DNA of 64,000 bases from Lentisphaerae bacterium GWF2_50_93 (lineage in GTDB: Bacteria; Verrucomicrobiota; Lentisphaeria; Victivallales; GWF2-50-93), in the NCBI GenBank assembly GCA_001804815.1, contig MHBI01000092.1:1-64000 (forward strand), read 5' to 3'. This document shows positions 16,049-24,880 of the stretch, one piece after another. The notes below the pieces were generated by a model. It made no database searches and was not told the DNA's origin. It saw only the letters and a program-made list of their open reading frames with translations. How positions within the stretch are numbered: position 1 is the first letter of the stretch; every line of letters begins with the position of its first letter. The position numbers and the translations under genes are program-made.

Positions 16049-18469
16049 TTAAGCTCCATACAGCAGTGTTTGCAATTGGTTTACAGCATTGCGGAGCTGG
16101 TCTGCTCCTCCGAATTTGCCGATGATCTCGTTCACGTTACCATGCTGCGAGATGGATGGGAGTTTCAGGACGTCGGGCAAAGTGAACTGGAGTTCGCCGT
16201 CGGTCGCGTATTTCTCCAGCAGGTCGTTAAGAATCTCTCTTGCCTCAGGGCTGAGATAATTGAAAAAGGCAAGTTCTTTCTTTTTCACGCGGTCGGCACG
16301 CTGACGACGAGTTAGCACCGGTGCGTTGAACGCCAGATGGCACAGCAGGTCGAACGGGTCGGCGTCAGGCTTTCCTGCTTGCGCTGCGACATTCGCAAAA
16401 TCTATGCCGCGATCTGCGAGCTGGTGGACGATTTCGGCACGTTGTTCGGCATTGGCCCAGCGGACTCGAAGGTCTTCAGGGCTGGTACAGAGAGTACGCA
16501 CCTTCTCGGCTGTGTAGTCGGAAAGCTTGACGACACGGAGTTGTTTGCCGTCGGCATCGAGTTCATGCACGAGTTCGGCTGCAATCTCGACATGTCCGCC
16601 GTCGAAATAGTATTTGCGTCTGCCTGTTGGTGGTTCAGCAACACCAACTCTGGCGGGTGTTTTATCTTCATCATATTTAATTTCCAATTCTTCCGGAGTA
16701 ATGATTTCAGTTTTCTTGACCTGTCCATGCTCGTCAATTTCCTCCTGAGTGGCGAAGGCGGGATCGCCGTCGAATGCCGGATCGGCGAAATTGCGGGTGG
16801 CTGTGCCGGTGTAGTCGAGGATGTTGAACCAGAGCTTGCCATAGTCTTCCCGGACACGCGTACCGCGCCCGATGATCTGTTTGAATTCGACCATCGAATT
16901 GACAAGACGCAAGAGCACGACGTTTCGGCATGTGGGTGCGTCAAGTCCGGTGGTAAGAAGCTGGGAGGTTGTGAGGATGACGGGTGTGCGCGTCTCCACA
17001 TCCTGAAATCTTTGCATGTGGCCACGACCGATGTCGCCCTCGTCGGATGTGACACGGCAGACGTAGTCCGGATAGCTGGATGATTGGATGGATGGATTGT
17101 TGGATGATTGCTTAAGGGATGGATTGGTTCCAATAAGATCGGCATTCAGGTTGTTGAGAGCGGTGCGCATCTCGGACGCGTGCTCCTGATCCACGCAGAA
17201 TACGATGGTCTTGCCAAAGCGGTCGGTTTTCTTCAGGAAAGCGGTCAGGTGCTTGGCCACACATTCCGTGCGTTTAAGCAAGGCCACTTTCTTTTCAAAA
17301 TCCGGAGTGCCATAGGCTTCGTCGGGGATACGCCTGCCATAGCGATCCATGTCCTCTTTGCTGGGCCGCCATCCGGCTGCATCCCATTGTGTTACAACGC
17401 GGTGAACGCGATAAGGCGCGAGAAAACCATCGTTAATGCCCTGTTTGAGACTGTATTGATAGATCGGATTGCAGAAATACAGGTAGGTGTCGCGGTTCTC
17501 TTCCCGCAAGGGAGTTGCGGTCATGCCGAGCTGGTATGCAGGCTTGAAATATTCGAGGATGTCGCGCCAGTTGGAATCATCCTTGGCGCTGCCTCGATGG
17601 CATTCGTCCACGATGATCAGGTCAAAGAAATCCGAGGCGTATTGTTTGTAGAGGCCGGGGCGGTTGGCGTCCTTGGCGATGGACTGGTAGGTGGAGAAGT
17701 AGAGTTCACGACCGTGAGTGACCACGCCGCCTTCGATTTTGTGGCGGGCATCGCCGAACACCGAGAAAGTCTTGTCCTTGGGATCGTCCACAAGGAAATT
17801 GCGGTCGGCCAGGTAGAGGATACGCGGTTTGCGGGTCGGGTCGCCCTTGGCGTTCCACTTGGAAGACCAGAGTTTCCAGCAGATCTGGAATGCGACAACG
17901 GTTTTGCCGGTGCCGGTGGCCATCGTCAGCAAAACCCGTTTTTTTCCCTGGACGATGGACTTCACGGCCTGATCAATGGCGATTCTCTGGTAATAGCGCG
18001 GTTCCTTGCCGGTGGTAAGGTTCGCCAGAGTGAGCAGATGACCTGCGACATCGTCGGTGATTTTTTCGGATTTGCGGAGGCGCGACCACAGTTCATCAGC
18101 CGTGGGGAAGTCTGAAATCCGGCTTTCAATGCCGGTGGTATAATCGAATTCGATAATCTCTTTTCCATTGGTGGAATAGGCGAACTTCAGACCGAGTATT
18201 TCAGCGTAATCCTTCGCCTGCTGGAGTCCTTTGGCGGCATCTTCGTCTTCCGGCTTGGCCTCGATGACGGCGAGGAACTGGTCGCGCGTATAGCGGAGAA
18301 GGTAGTCGGCGCGCTTGCCTGGCCTGCGGGTGGCGCGGTTGCCATGGACAATGATCCTGCCATCGGTGAAGCTGCGCTGTTCGCAGATCTGGTCGTCGTT
18401 CCAGCCGGAAGCGTAGAGCTTGGGGAGGATGTATTTTCGGCAAGTGTCCGCTTCACTAGATGGTGGCAT
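16049..18469 (-). CDS. hsdR: Type I restriction endonuclease subunit R
   Basis: ATP-driven translocase and nuclease subunit. The N-terminal nuclease domain shows DQFLAVIEAKPED, the D...ExK core. The helicase shows ATGTGKT (motif I), VDECHRG (II), GMTATP (III) and QIIGRGTRVR (VI), followed by an EcoEI-type C-terminal domain. The ATG at 18469 is preferred (MPPSSEADTCRKYI) because GAAAGG lies upstream at good spacing; an ATG 12 codons earlier is possible. About 20 residues rich in Ser, Asn and Pro (NPSLKQSSNNPSIQSSSYPD) interrupt the usual run into PDYVCRV and come from a GGATGGATTG-like repeat. It is the first gene of the operon and should be active together with HsdMS. Confidence 0.92.
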   Translation of the reverse strand: MPPSSEADTCRKYILPKLYASGWNDDQICEQRSFTDGRIIVHGNRATRRPGKRADYLLRYTRDQFLAVIEAKPEDEDAAKGLQQAKDYAEILGLKFAYSTNGKEIIEFDYTTGIESRISDFPTADELWSRLRKSEKITDDVAGHLLTLANLTTGKEPRYYQRIAIDQAVKSIVQGKKRVLLTMATGTGKTVVAFQICWKLWSSKWNAKGDPTRKPRILYLADRNFLVDDPKDKTFSVFGDARHKIEGGVVTHGRELYFSTYQSIAKDANRPGLYKQYASDFFDLIIVDECHRGSAKDDSNWRDILEYFKPAYQLGMTATPLREENRDTYLYFCNPIYQYSLKQGINDGFLAPYRVHRVVTQWDAAGWRPSKEDMDRYGRRIPDEAYGTPDFEKKVALLKRTECVAKHLTAFLKKTDRFGKTIVFCVDQEHASEMRTALNNLNADLIGTNPSLKQSSNNPSIQSSSYPDYVCRVTSDEGDIGRGHMQRFQDVETRTPVILTTSQLLTTGLDAPTCRNVVLLRLVNSMVEFKQIIGRGTRVREDYGKLWFNILDYTGTATRNFADPAFDGDPAFATQEEIDEHGQVKKTEIITPEELEIKYDEDKTPARVGVAEPPTGRRKYYFDGGHVEIAAELVHELDADGKQLRVVKLSDYTAEKVRTLCTSPEDLRVRWANAEQRAEIVHQLADRGIDFANVAAQAGKPDADPFDLLCHLAFNAPVLTRRQRADRVKKKELAFFNYLSPEAREILNDLLEKYATDGELQFTLPDVLKLPSISQHGNVNEIIGKFGGADQLRNAVNQLQTLLYGA
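17075..17130 (-). repeat. Short tandem-like repeat inserted in hsdR
   Basis: Several imperfect copies of GGATGGATTG / GGATGATTG occur in tandem in the helicase region between motifs III and VI. They add about 20 residues without breaking the frame. Confidence 0.6.
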
Positions 18470-18702
18470 TATGAAAACCTTTCTAAATACGGCCCTCCGC
18501 GACATAGCTTATCAGCGTAACCGGGTCGACAGTCGATGGTAGTCAGAGAAGGATTTTCCAGCCCCCCTCCGTATAGATATCACCCTTGGTAAACATTTTA
18601 CTATATACATGATAGGATGGTTTTCAAGGAGCTTTGAGAACAGGGATAGACGAAGGAGTTATGGGAACTGGCTCATTTTGTAACAAAAGCCCTATGTTTT
18701 CA

Positions 18703-19815
18703 TCAGAAGTCAAAAGCCATCTGATTCTTGTGCACAAATGTCTTCCTGGTGTTTTTGAATCTGCCACTCATTTTCCAGCGGCTTATCCGGGCTTCAACTT
18801 GCTCCAGGCTTCTCCGGCACGAATCAAGATCCTTTTTCATGAGCTTCCGGAGCTTTTCAAGCCTGCGCTTCTTTTCCTTCTCATTCCATGACAGGAAACC
18901 CCAGTCCTCCCCAGACCTGCGTTCGCAATAGATGATGTTTCGAATCGATTCCACTCCTTCCCTGTAGTGTGAGACGATCTCCATCATCTGCGAGCAGGTG
19001 ACTGCCGTTTCCGGATTCCCTGACTCCAGCTCGCATATGGCCAGTATGGCTTCAAGCCTTTCAATGTCCTTATATTCGTAGGCTTCCTGCGCCTCGTGCC
19101 ACAGGCCGCTGTTCTTATCATTGAAGTCCGCTCCAGTATCCGGATGGAGTTTCTTGCATATTACCCTGTATATTTCCTTGAGCCTGTTTTCCCTGGCATT
19201 CACGCGCGCGGATGCAGTTTTCCCTCCGTGCCTGCCGGAAACCCTGTCGAACATCTCCCGGAACGTCCCGAAAGGATCCCTCATGAATTCATCCTCGTCA
19301 ACATCCTCAAGTTCATCTACGAAATCTTCAAGAATATCTTCGTCACCAAAGATTTCATCCTCGTCATCCATGTCATCAAAATCTTCATCGAAGCCACCAC
19401 CGTCCTGACCGTCCGCGCCCCTTCCGGAAAAATCATCTTCCATATGGGTGAATGGATTCTTTACTCCTGAGTCAAGTTCAAGGACCAGCTGTACATGGAG
19501 CTCAACTCTGTCGGCATTTGGCATTACGGCCCCTCTGTATTCAAGCTCCTTTAAAATGAGATTTTTCCTGGAAATATCCTCCTGGAATCTTTTGAATTCG
19601 GCCATTTCCGCTCCCATGTTCAGCCGAAGCCACGAGGCAAATGCAGGTCTTTCCTGCTTTTCATAGAAATCCAAGGTCTTCTGGTTGTTCTCGAAATCCT
19701 TCCTGGCCTCGTGACATTTCCGCCTGAATGCATCCTTTATTCTTCCGGTATCAAGCCGTATAAGGCTCCGGCATAAGTTTTTCGGATGCCTGTTCTTTTT
19801 ATTCTTTCTTCCCAT
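18703..19815 (-). CDS. J-domain (DnaJ-like) protein with acidic central region
   Basis: A cytoplasmic protein of about 370 residues with an internal J domain: RLKEIYRVICKKLHPDTG contains the HPD tripeptide that stimulates DnaK ATPase, followed by EAQEAYEYKDIERLEAI. Before it is a highly acidic linker (about 135-185, long Asp/Glu runs), and the N-terminal 110 residues are a basic coiled-coil-rich segment. The C-terminus is again helical and basic. There is no zinc-finger or Gly/Phe region, so it is not a canonical DnaJ but a specialised co-chaperone. The ATG at 19815 follows GAGAGAA. It lies between hsdR and hipA on the same strand with gaps of about 200 and 40 bases. Client unknown. Confidence 0.7.
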   Translation of the reverse strand: MGRKNKKNRHPKNLCRSLIRLDTGRIKDAFRRKCHEARKDFENNQKTLDFYEKQERPAFASWLRLNMGAEMAEFKRFQEDISRKNLILKELEYRGAVMPNADRVELHVQLVLELDSGVKNPFTHMEDDFSGRGADGQDGGGFDEDFDDMDDEDEIFGDEDILEDFVDELEDVDEDEFMRDPFGTFREMFDRVSGRHGGKTASARVNARENRLKEIYRVICKKLHPDTGADFNDKNSGLWHEAQEAYEYKDIERLEAILAICELESGNPETAVTCSQMMEIVSHYREGVESIRNIIYCERRSGEDWGFLSWNEKEKKRRLEKLRKLMKKDLDSCRRSLEQVEARISRWKMSGRFKNTRKTFVHKNQMAFDF

Positions 19816-19857
19816 AATTAATTCTCTCTGCAATCCTTTTCACTTTTGATTTATAAA

Positions 19858-21147
19858 TTACATCGACAGATTATGGTCCGAACGTATGCTCTTGATCTCA
19901 TTGGATCCGAGCTTCGCCTTTCCCGCAAAATCCGGCCATCTGGAAACTGCTTCTCCAACCTGTTTAATGACCTTCTCGGCGGTGCCTATGCCAAACCTTT
20001 CTGCAAGTTCCAGAATATCGTGTCTGGAGATTCCTGAGAATTTCCCATTGACCGACATCAGGTGCTGATGTGTCCATTCGCTCCTGGGATTATAGGCATG
20101 TGTCACATCATACGCAGGCGCAAGCTGCCAGCCTTTCCCTTCGTGCATGATGAAGGAGAAATTCTTGGGGTGATCGTCGCAGTTCGCAGTCATCACATTG
20201 AAGACCATCCTCCTGAACGCCTCTTCCTTGGCGGTGTATCCCAGTTCCAACTGCTTGATAGCTAGGAAAAGCTGGCTGTAGTCGTGGCTGGCCTTCTGCT
20301 TGTAGTCCAGATGCGACATGGCGCACAAGGTCTGGAGATGGTGCTTCCGGTTCCCGTCCCTGTCAAAGCGGAGCGTCATGAAGTGGGCTCGTCCGTTTTC
20401 CTCCAGCAGCTGGCATTTTGACATTTCAATTCCTGCGGCAACAGCCATGAGGTGATAGGCATATTCTATACGTCCATAATCCTGTGATCCTCCAAGCTCC
20501 TTGTCGGCACCCATGCCGTCGAACTTGAGAAGCCAGTGCTCACATCCGGATTCCACATCAAACTGTCCCGACCTTATTTCCCTTGTCTTTGGATTCCACG
20601 CTATTGCTGCCTTTGCGCGGGCTCCACCTGCCGAGGTTCCAACCTGGGTTATCTGCATAAGGGCGGCCTTCGACAAGTGGTCTTCCCCGAGATGACCGTG
20701 CATGGCGCTGCGTGCGCTTTCAATCAGGTTCGACAGGTCGATGGCAGTGCTTTTCGCACCGGCGGGATTGCTGCGCGCAGGCTTGAACTCCAAAGCTCCG
20801 AAACCCCTCTTTCCCATGTATGCGAGACGGTCCAGCGCGGTGATATCTGCCTTGCCAACACCTTTGCCCGCCATCCAGGCGTCAATCAGGTTGTTTCCGA
20901 AATCGTCCGGAAGCGCATCAGCCAGCAATGACGGCAGACGCCTGAATGTCAGTTCTGGCAGGTCAGTGAAGATGAACGGCTCTCCGGCCCCTGGCAATGG
21001 CATGGTCAGAGGAGCCAGCTCGATGCCCGACGCGATGAATGCCGGAGCATATTCAAACGCATAATAGCCAAGCCGTGGATCCAGCGCGACTGCACCTACA
21101 GTCCTTCCCCAGATACGGACCTCTATGGCTGAAACCTCCTTATACAC
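19858..21147 (-). CDS. hipA: HipA-family Ser/Thr kinase toxin
   Basis: HipA kinases phosphorylate translation factors such as glutamyl-tRNA synthetase and induce dormancy. Visible are an N-terminal HipA domain (VRIWGRTVGAVAL), the glycine-rich ATP loop GTSAGGARAKA (about 168-178), the LLKFD strand, the catalytic loop NCDDHPKNFSF (replacing NTDRHAKN) and the metal-binding APAYDVTH. The length of 429 is normal for the family. The GTG start overlaps the hipB end by eight bases; AGGGGG lies just upstream, and no ATG is available nearby. Paired with the HipB-like repressor upstream. Probably functional; target unknown. Confidence 0.88.
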   Translation of the reverse strand: MYKEVSAIEVRIWGRTVGAVALDPRLGYYAFEYAPAFIASGIELAPLTMPLPGAGEPFIFTDLPELTFRRLPSLLADALPDDFGNNLIDAWMAGKGVGKADITALDRLAYMGKRGFGALEFKPARSNPAGAKSTAIDLSNLIESARSAMHGHLGEDHLSKAALMQITQVGTSAGGARAKAAIAWNPKTREIRSGQFDVESGCEHWLLKFDGMGADKELGGSQDYGRIEYAYHLMAVAAGIEMSKCQLLEENGRAHFMTLRFDRDGNRKHHLQTLCAMSHLDYKQKASHDYSQLFLAIKQLELGYTAKEEAFRRMVFNVMTANCDDHPKNFSFIMHEGKGWQLAPAYDVTHAYNPRSEWTHQHLMSVNGKFSGISRHDILELAERFGIGTAEKVIKQVGEAVSRWPDFAGKAKLGSNEIKSIRSDHNLSM

Positions 21148-21448
21148 TTATCCCCCTTTTCCTCGACACCCTCTGCCGGACACGCTTGGACTTCAGCATC
21201 CGCATAGGACTGATTGAAACCTGAGGAGTCAGAGTACCAAGCCATTCGTCCCTATCCAGGGTACGCAGTGCCTTGATAAGGGATGTGAGAGTTGCCCCTT
21301 TGCCGGACTCCAGCCTCTTGACGGCGTTAAGCGCTATTCCTGCCCGCTCGGCAAGCTGTAGCTGGTCCATGTTCTTGCGAAGCCTCAGCACACGCAGCTG
21401 CTGGCCGAGTTCAGCTTCCCATTCCCTGTGCGTAGTCTCTATTTTCAT
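21140..21448 (-). CDS. hipB: HipB-like XRE antitoxin/repressor
   Basis: A 102-residue DNA-binding protein with a helix-turn-helix at about 14-66 (QLRVLRLRKNMDQLQLAERAG, then IALNAVKRLESGKG). The C-terminal tail is basic (KSKRVRQRVSRKRG). It overlaps the hipA start by eight bases, the standard order for this toxin-antitoxin pair, and should neutralise HipA and repress the operon. The upstream region to 21540 is AT-rich and could hold its operator, but no clear palindrome is seen. Confidence 0.85.
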   Translation of the reverse strand: MKIETTHREWEAELGQQLRVLRLRKNMDQLQLAERAGIALNAVKRLESGKGATLTSLIKALRTLDRDEWLGTLTPQVSISPMRMLKSKRVRQRVSRKRGISV

Positions 21449-21568
21449 TAATAGCCTTTATTTAGTCTATTGATATGATAATAGCCATACAATATACCTA
21501 TTTAAGTCTAATGCAAGTATAAGTAGAGCCAATCCACAAAGAGCTATGTCCCGTTCGGGTCAAACTCA

Positions 21569-22489
21569 TCAGCGTTTGCGAGGGTTTTCCTTGATGGAGA
21601 CGTAGCTCCTGAAGCGTTTCGGCGGGATGCCGGTGCATTTCCTGAACGCGCGCGAGAAGTAGTTCGCGTCGTCGAATCCGCAGGCCATGGCGACCTCGGT
21701 TAGCGGCATGTCGCCTCTTTCACGAAGGAGACGGCTTGCCTTTGAAATCCTTATCTTCAGGAGATACTGGATCGGCGTGCATCCCGCAGTCTTGCTGAAA
21801 TACCTGATGAAGGATCTCTTCGACATGCAGGCCAGGGAGCACAGCTTCCCGAGGTTCATGTCCTCATGGCAGTGGGACTGCATGTAGGGTATCACCTTGC
21901 CAAGTCCGCTCCACCTGCTTTCAACCCTTGCATCCCGGCTTTCCGAATACCTGCTTGCGGTTATCAGCAATTGCAGTAGTAGGAGCGATGACATCTCGTC
22001 AGAGGCGGCATCAGGCTCGAACTGCTCCCTTTCGATCCTGTTGACAAGGGAGAGGCATTCCTCAAGCCTCTCGCGGGTCAGGTTCGCGGGCTGTATGAAA
22101 CGGCCGGTGAGCATATGCGAGAACAATGTCCTATATCCGTGGCACAATGACAGGACGCCTTTCCTGCTGTTTATGAAATTCTTCCGGATCAGCACGTTGG
22201 CCAGCTTGAAGTCGCGGCACTCCAGATAGGCATGTTTCATTTTGCTGTCGACGAGGAAGAAGTCGCCCGGCTCAATCCTGTTCCTGTTCTTGCCGACGGC
22301 GTGTGTTGCGGAGCCTCCGAGCACGAACACGAGCTCGTCGAAGTCGTGCGAATGCAGAAGGGTGTCCCCCTGGTTGACCTTCTGCACGATCACCGATGAA
22401 TTCCTTCCTCCTAGGCAGAGCTGCCTGAAGAAATATCTCCTGTAGGTTCCGGGCCTGTTCTGCGCTATGGATTTTATGTTCTGTGGCAT
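21569..22489 (-). CDS. AraC-family transcriptional regulator with cupin sensor domain
   Basis: A 306-residue regulator: an N-terminal cupin-like domain (HSHDFDELVFVLGGSATH, EPGDFFLVDSKMKHAY) that probably binds a sugar, and a C-terminal double helix-turn-helix (MNLGKLCSLACMSKRSFIRY and PLTEVAMACGFDDANYFSRA, with FRKCTGIPPKRFR). It is divergent from the GH51-type gene, 300 bp away. The most likely binding sites are the paired TTGGC(A/G)AT half-sites, 21 bp apart, at 22694-22729 and 25018-25053, because that spacing is typical of AraC proteins. The inducer is unknown, plausibly an arabinose- or glucan-derived sugar. No membrane segment. Confidence 0.88.
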   Translation of the reverse strand: MPQNIKSIAQNRPGTYRRYFFRQLCLGGRNSSVIVQKVNQGDTLLHSHDFDELVFVLGGSATHAVGKNRNRIEPGDFFLVDSKMKHAYLECRDFKLANVLIRKNFINSRKGVLSLCHGYRTLFSHMLTGRFIQPANLTRERLEECLSLVNRIEREQFEPDAASDEMSSLLLLQLLITASRYSESRDARVESRWSGLGKVIPYMQSHCHEDMNLGKLCSLACMSKRSFIRYFSKTAGCTPIQYLLKIRISKASRLLRERGDMPLTEVAMACGFDDANYFSRAFRKCTGIPPKRFRSYVSIKENPRKR

Positions 22490-22513
22490 GTCTGGAATCC
22501 TCGGCTTAAAGGC

Positions 22514-22640
22514 AACCGTTAAGCTGGGTGTTTAGCCTAATAAGTAGGGCGGTTTTTAAACCGCCAACTAAATGTCGGGTTTAAACCCGACATACTTTTA
22601 AGGACAAACTAACAGCCTCATTTTTCCAAGCTAAACGGTT
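22514..22640. mobile_element. 127-bp REPIN/MITE-like element, copy 1
   Basis: Two adjacent hairpins, GGCGG-TTTTTAAA-CCGCC (22548-22565) and the perfect palindrome GTCGGGTTTAAACCCGAC (22574-22591), lie between inverted ends AACCGTTAAGCT (22514-22525) and AGCTAAACGGTT (22629-22640). It sits between the AraC gene and the operator of the GH51-type gene. Copies are at 24881-25009 (opposite orientation) and 25101-25222. Confidence 0.75.
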
Positions 22641-22693
22641 ATGATTTCAAGATAGTATTAATTTTGTCTGCGGAAAACACTTTTCAACGGACT

Positions 22694-22729
22694 TTGGCAA
22701 TAAAGTCCAGTTATTTGGCGATTTATTGC
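22694..22729 (+). promoter_or_regulatory. AraC-type operator before the GH51-type gene
   Basis: Half-sites TTGGCAATAAAGTCC (22694) and TTGGCGATTTATTGC (22715) are direct repeats 21 bp apart. The same pair with the same spacing and largely the same linker (TCCAGTTA) occurs at 25018-25053. The second half-site lies where a -35 box would be relative to TATGAT at 22753-22758, the classic placement for activation by an AraC protein. Confidence 0.7.
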
Positions 22730-22752
22730 TTGGAGAAGGAGGTAGCATGAAA

Positions 22753-22758
22753 TATGAT
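22753..22758 (+). promoter_or_regulatory. -10 box TATGAT of the GH51-type gene
   Basis: Starts 38 bp after the start of the second operator half-site, exactly the distance seen at the GH5 gene. No good -35 box is present, which fits activator dependence. Confidence 0.55.
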
Positions 22759-22788
22759 TAGGCCTAGGCCAATAAAAGGACAACTGAT

Positions 22789-24867
22789 ATGAAAAAGGGA
22801 GATGACATGTTGAAAAGAAACATGATTTGCGCTGCGGCTGTTGCCGGATCAGTTTTAGGGGCATGCGGCTGCGCCGTCCAGCAGAATGCAATTTCCGTTC
22901 CGGAGCGCGATCCTTCCAGGCCGGTGCTGATCCAGGTTGATCCCGGCAAATCCCCCGGCGCGGTAAATCCACTCATTTTCGGGAACAACCTTGAAGCCGC
23001 CAACGGCAAGGACATCTTCAGCAGCAAGGTCGATACAGCTGAACCCACGAACGGACAGGGGAGCTGGAATCCGGGTCTGCGCAGGCCAGTGCCTGAGGTC
23101 GTAGAGATCTGCAAGTCTGTCCGCATGGGCATGCTGCGCTATCCGGGAGGCTGCCTGACGCACAACTTCGACTGGCATCAGGCGGTCGGGCCGGCCAGCG
23201 AGCGGAAATATTTCAAGTTCGGCATCGACGAATATATCGAGCTGTGCCGTGCTATCGGGGCCGAACCGCTCATGAACGTCAGCGAGATATGTTCGCCCAA
23301 GGACACCGCCGACCTTGTCGAATACCTGAATCTTCCGGCCGTCCCCGAATATCCCTGGGCGATGAAACGCGCGCAATGGGGGCACAAGGAGCCATACAAA
23401 GTAAAATATTTCGAGATGGCCAACGAGTCCGACCACGGAAACCACAATGTCCAGCCGCTTCTCAAACGCAATGCCACCGAATATGCCGGCTGGTATCTTT
23501 CCTGCGCCGAAGCCATGCGAAGCAAGGACAGGAGCATACTGGTTGGCGGGCATGCTGGCACAGGCACACCGGTGAGTGATCCCTGGAATCACACGCTTCT
23601 GAAGCTGGCCGGCGGGAAAATGGACTTCCTGGCGGTGCACACCTACGCCGTCAGCGGCACTTCCGATGATACCAGTATTCCAATGCGCGCATGCATGGCG
23701 TCGACCGATCAGATGGAGGCCAAGCTCGCCGACTACCGGGCTCTTTCAAGGAAGGCCGCCGGCAAGGAAATTCCGCTTGCGGTCACCGAGTTCAACGCGA
23801 GCTTCATCCAGGAAAAGCCCGTACCATACCGCTTCACCTTCGGCGCCGCGCTCTTCTGCGCCGACTATATGCGCGTCATGCTGAAGCCGGAAAACAATGT
23901 CGCATTCGCCAACTACTGGCAGTTCCTCAACGGCTACTGGGGCTATCTCCGGACAAAGACGGAGAACGGGCAAACGCAGATTTCGACACGGGCACCATAT
24001 CCGGTCTTCAAGCTGCTGGGAGAGCATACGGACACCGCCCTGCTGGACTGCAGGGTGTCCAACGAGCCCAGGCTCGAATTCGAAGGCTTCGTCCGGGCCA
24101 TGCCCGCCAAAAAGAACTTCCACGCGGAGAAAGTCTTCATCCGCAATATGGATTTTCCGCTCGCCGACGACAGCAGCCGCCCGTACAAGATCAGGGCGAA
24201 AGGCAGGAATTCCATGGAAATCATCTTCTCGGAGTTCACCGGCGAATCATATTTCGAATTCAAGGACTTTCCTGTCAAGCCCGGACTCTCGTACCAGGTC
24301 TCGTTCGAGCTGAAATCCACGCCTGAGAAGGGCTCCATCTCCCCCGGACTCGGTCTCTGCGACGCGCGCGGATGGACTGCCTCCAAATCCGCATGCGGAG
24401 TCGAAGGATCGGGGGACGATCTCGACTGGAAATCCTACGAGTCCTCGATGATGATCCTTCCGGACGCCAAGGCGCTGTATCTCGTCCTCCGCATCAGGCA
24501 GGCGCAGAAATTCAGCGGCCGCATCGAAATGCGGAATATCAGGATCGCCGAGATCGAGCCTGAATCCTTCCCTCCTTATTCAGCCATCACCGCCTTTGCG
24601 ACCGGGACATCCGACAGGAAAGTGGTCAAGCTGATAGTTATGAACAAGCATCATGCCGATGATTTGCCGGCGCATGTCAGCCTGAAAAACATACGGTCGG
24701 CGAAGATATGGACCGTGTCGGCCCCGGATCTGGCGGTGATCAGCAACAGCCCTGACGGAGCCTTTGAAAGAGTATCCGGCGAGCCGGTGGAAGGGATCTC
24801 GGCGGAGGGATTCACCCGGACTTTTCCCGCCCGCTCGATCAGCGCGGTGGAAATCGTATTGGACTGA
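22789..24867 (+). CDS. GH51-type alpha-L-arabinofuranosidase-like lipoprotein
   Basis: Predicted to remove arabinofuranose or related residues from polysaccharide at the cell envelope. The N-terminus is a lipoprotein signal ending in GSVLGAC (lipobox cysteine near 26). The TIM-barrel catalytic region has MANES with the acid/base Glu at 213 and AVTEFN with the nucleophile Glu at 334, the clan A pattern. A beta-sandwich insertion (about 440-590, with YFEFKDFPVKPG and MRNIRIAE) resembles a carbohydrate-binding module, and a C-terminal beta domain closes the protein. Two starts are possible, 22789 and 22807; both have a ribosome site, and the second leaves a more standard signal peptide. Flanked by inverted copies of a 127-bp repeat. 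Confidence 0.82.
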   Translation: MKKGDDMLKRNMICAAAVAGSVLGACGCAVQQNAISVPERDPSRPVLIQVDPGKSPGAVNPLIFGNNLEAANGKDIFSSKVDTAEPTNGQGSWNPGLRRPVPEVVEICKSVRMGMLRYPGGCLTHNFDWHQAVGPASERKYFKFGIDEYIELCRAIGAEPLMNVSEICSPKDTADLVEYLNLPAVPEYPWAMKRAQWGHKEPYKVKYFEMANESDHGNHNVQPLLKRNATEYAGWYLSCAEAMRSKDRSILVGGHAGTGTPVSDPWNHTLLKLAGGKMDFLAVHTYAVSGTSDDTSIPMRACMASTDQMEAKLADYRALSRKAAGKEIPLAVTEFNASFIQEKPVPYRFTFGAALFCADYMRVMLKPENNVAFANYWQFLNGYWGYLRTKTENGQTQISTRAPYPVFKLLGEHTDTALLDCRVSNEPRLEFEGFVRAMPAKKNFHAEKVFIRNMDFPLADDSSRPYKIRAKGRNSMEIIFSEFTGESYFEFKDFPVKPGLSYQVSFELKSTPEKGSISPGLGLCDARGWTASKSACGVEGSGDDLDWKSYESSMMILPDAKALYLVLRIRQAQKFSGRIEMRNIRIAEIEPESFPPYSAITAFATGTSDRKVVKLIVMNKHHADDLPAHVSLKNIRSAKIWTVSAPDLAVISNSPDGAFERVSGEPVEGISAEGFTRTFPARSISAVEIVLD

Positions 24868-24880
24868 TATTTACCTGTGC

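Noticed and set aside
17108..18115. Plus-strand open frame of 335 codons opposite hsdR
   Set aside because: hsdR carries complete helicase motifs on the other strand; the antisense frame has no recognisable domain or ribosome site.
21120..21147. ATA or later start for hipA after the AAGGAGG sequence
   Set aside because: The GTG at 21147 has its own AGGGGG site and keeps the conserved N-terminal strand; an ATA start is rare, so the AAGGAGG is probably coincidental.
1..21500. Prophage or integrative element as an explanation for the defence island
   Set aside because: No integrase, capsid, terminase or conjugation gene is present, and no attachment-site pair at a tRNA is seen.
22761..22770. 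Palindrome GGCCTAGGCC before the GH51-type gene, considered as an operator
   Set aside because: It has no counterpart at the GH5 gene and lies downstream of the -10 box; the 21-bp direct repeat explains control better.
22855..23640. Minus-strand open frame of 261 codons opposite the GH51-type gene
   Set aside because: The plus strand has both catalytic glutamates and a lipoprotein signal; the minus frame is a shadow.
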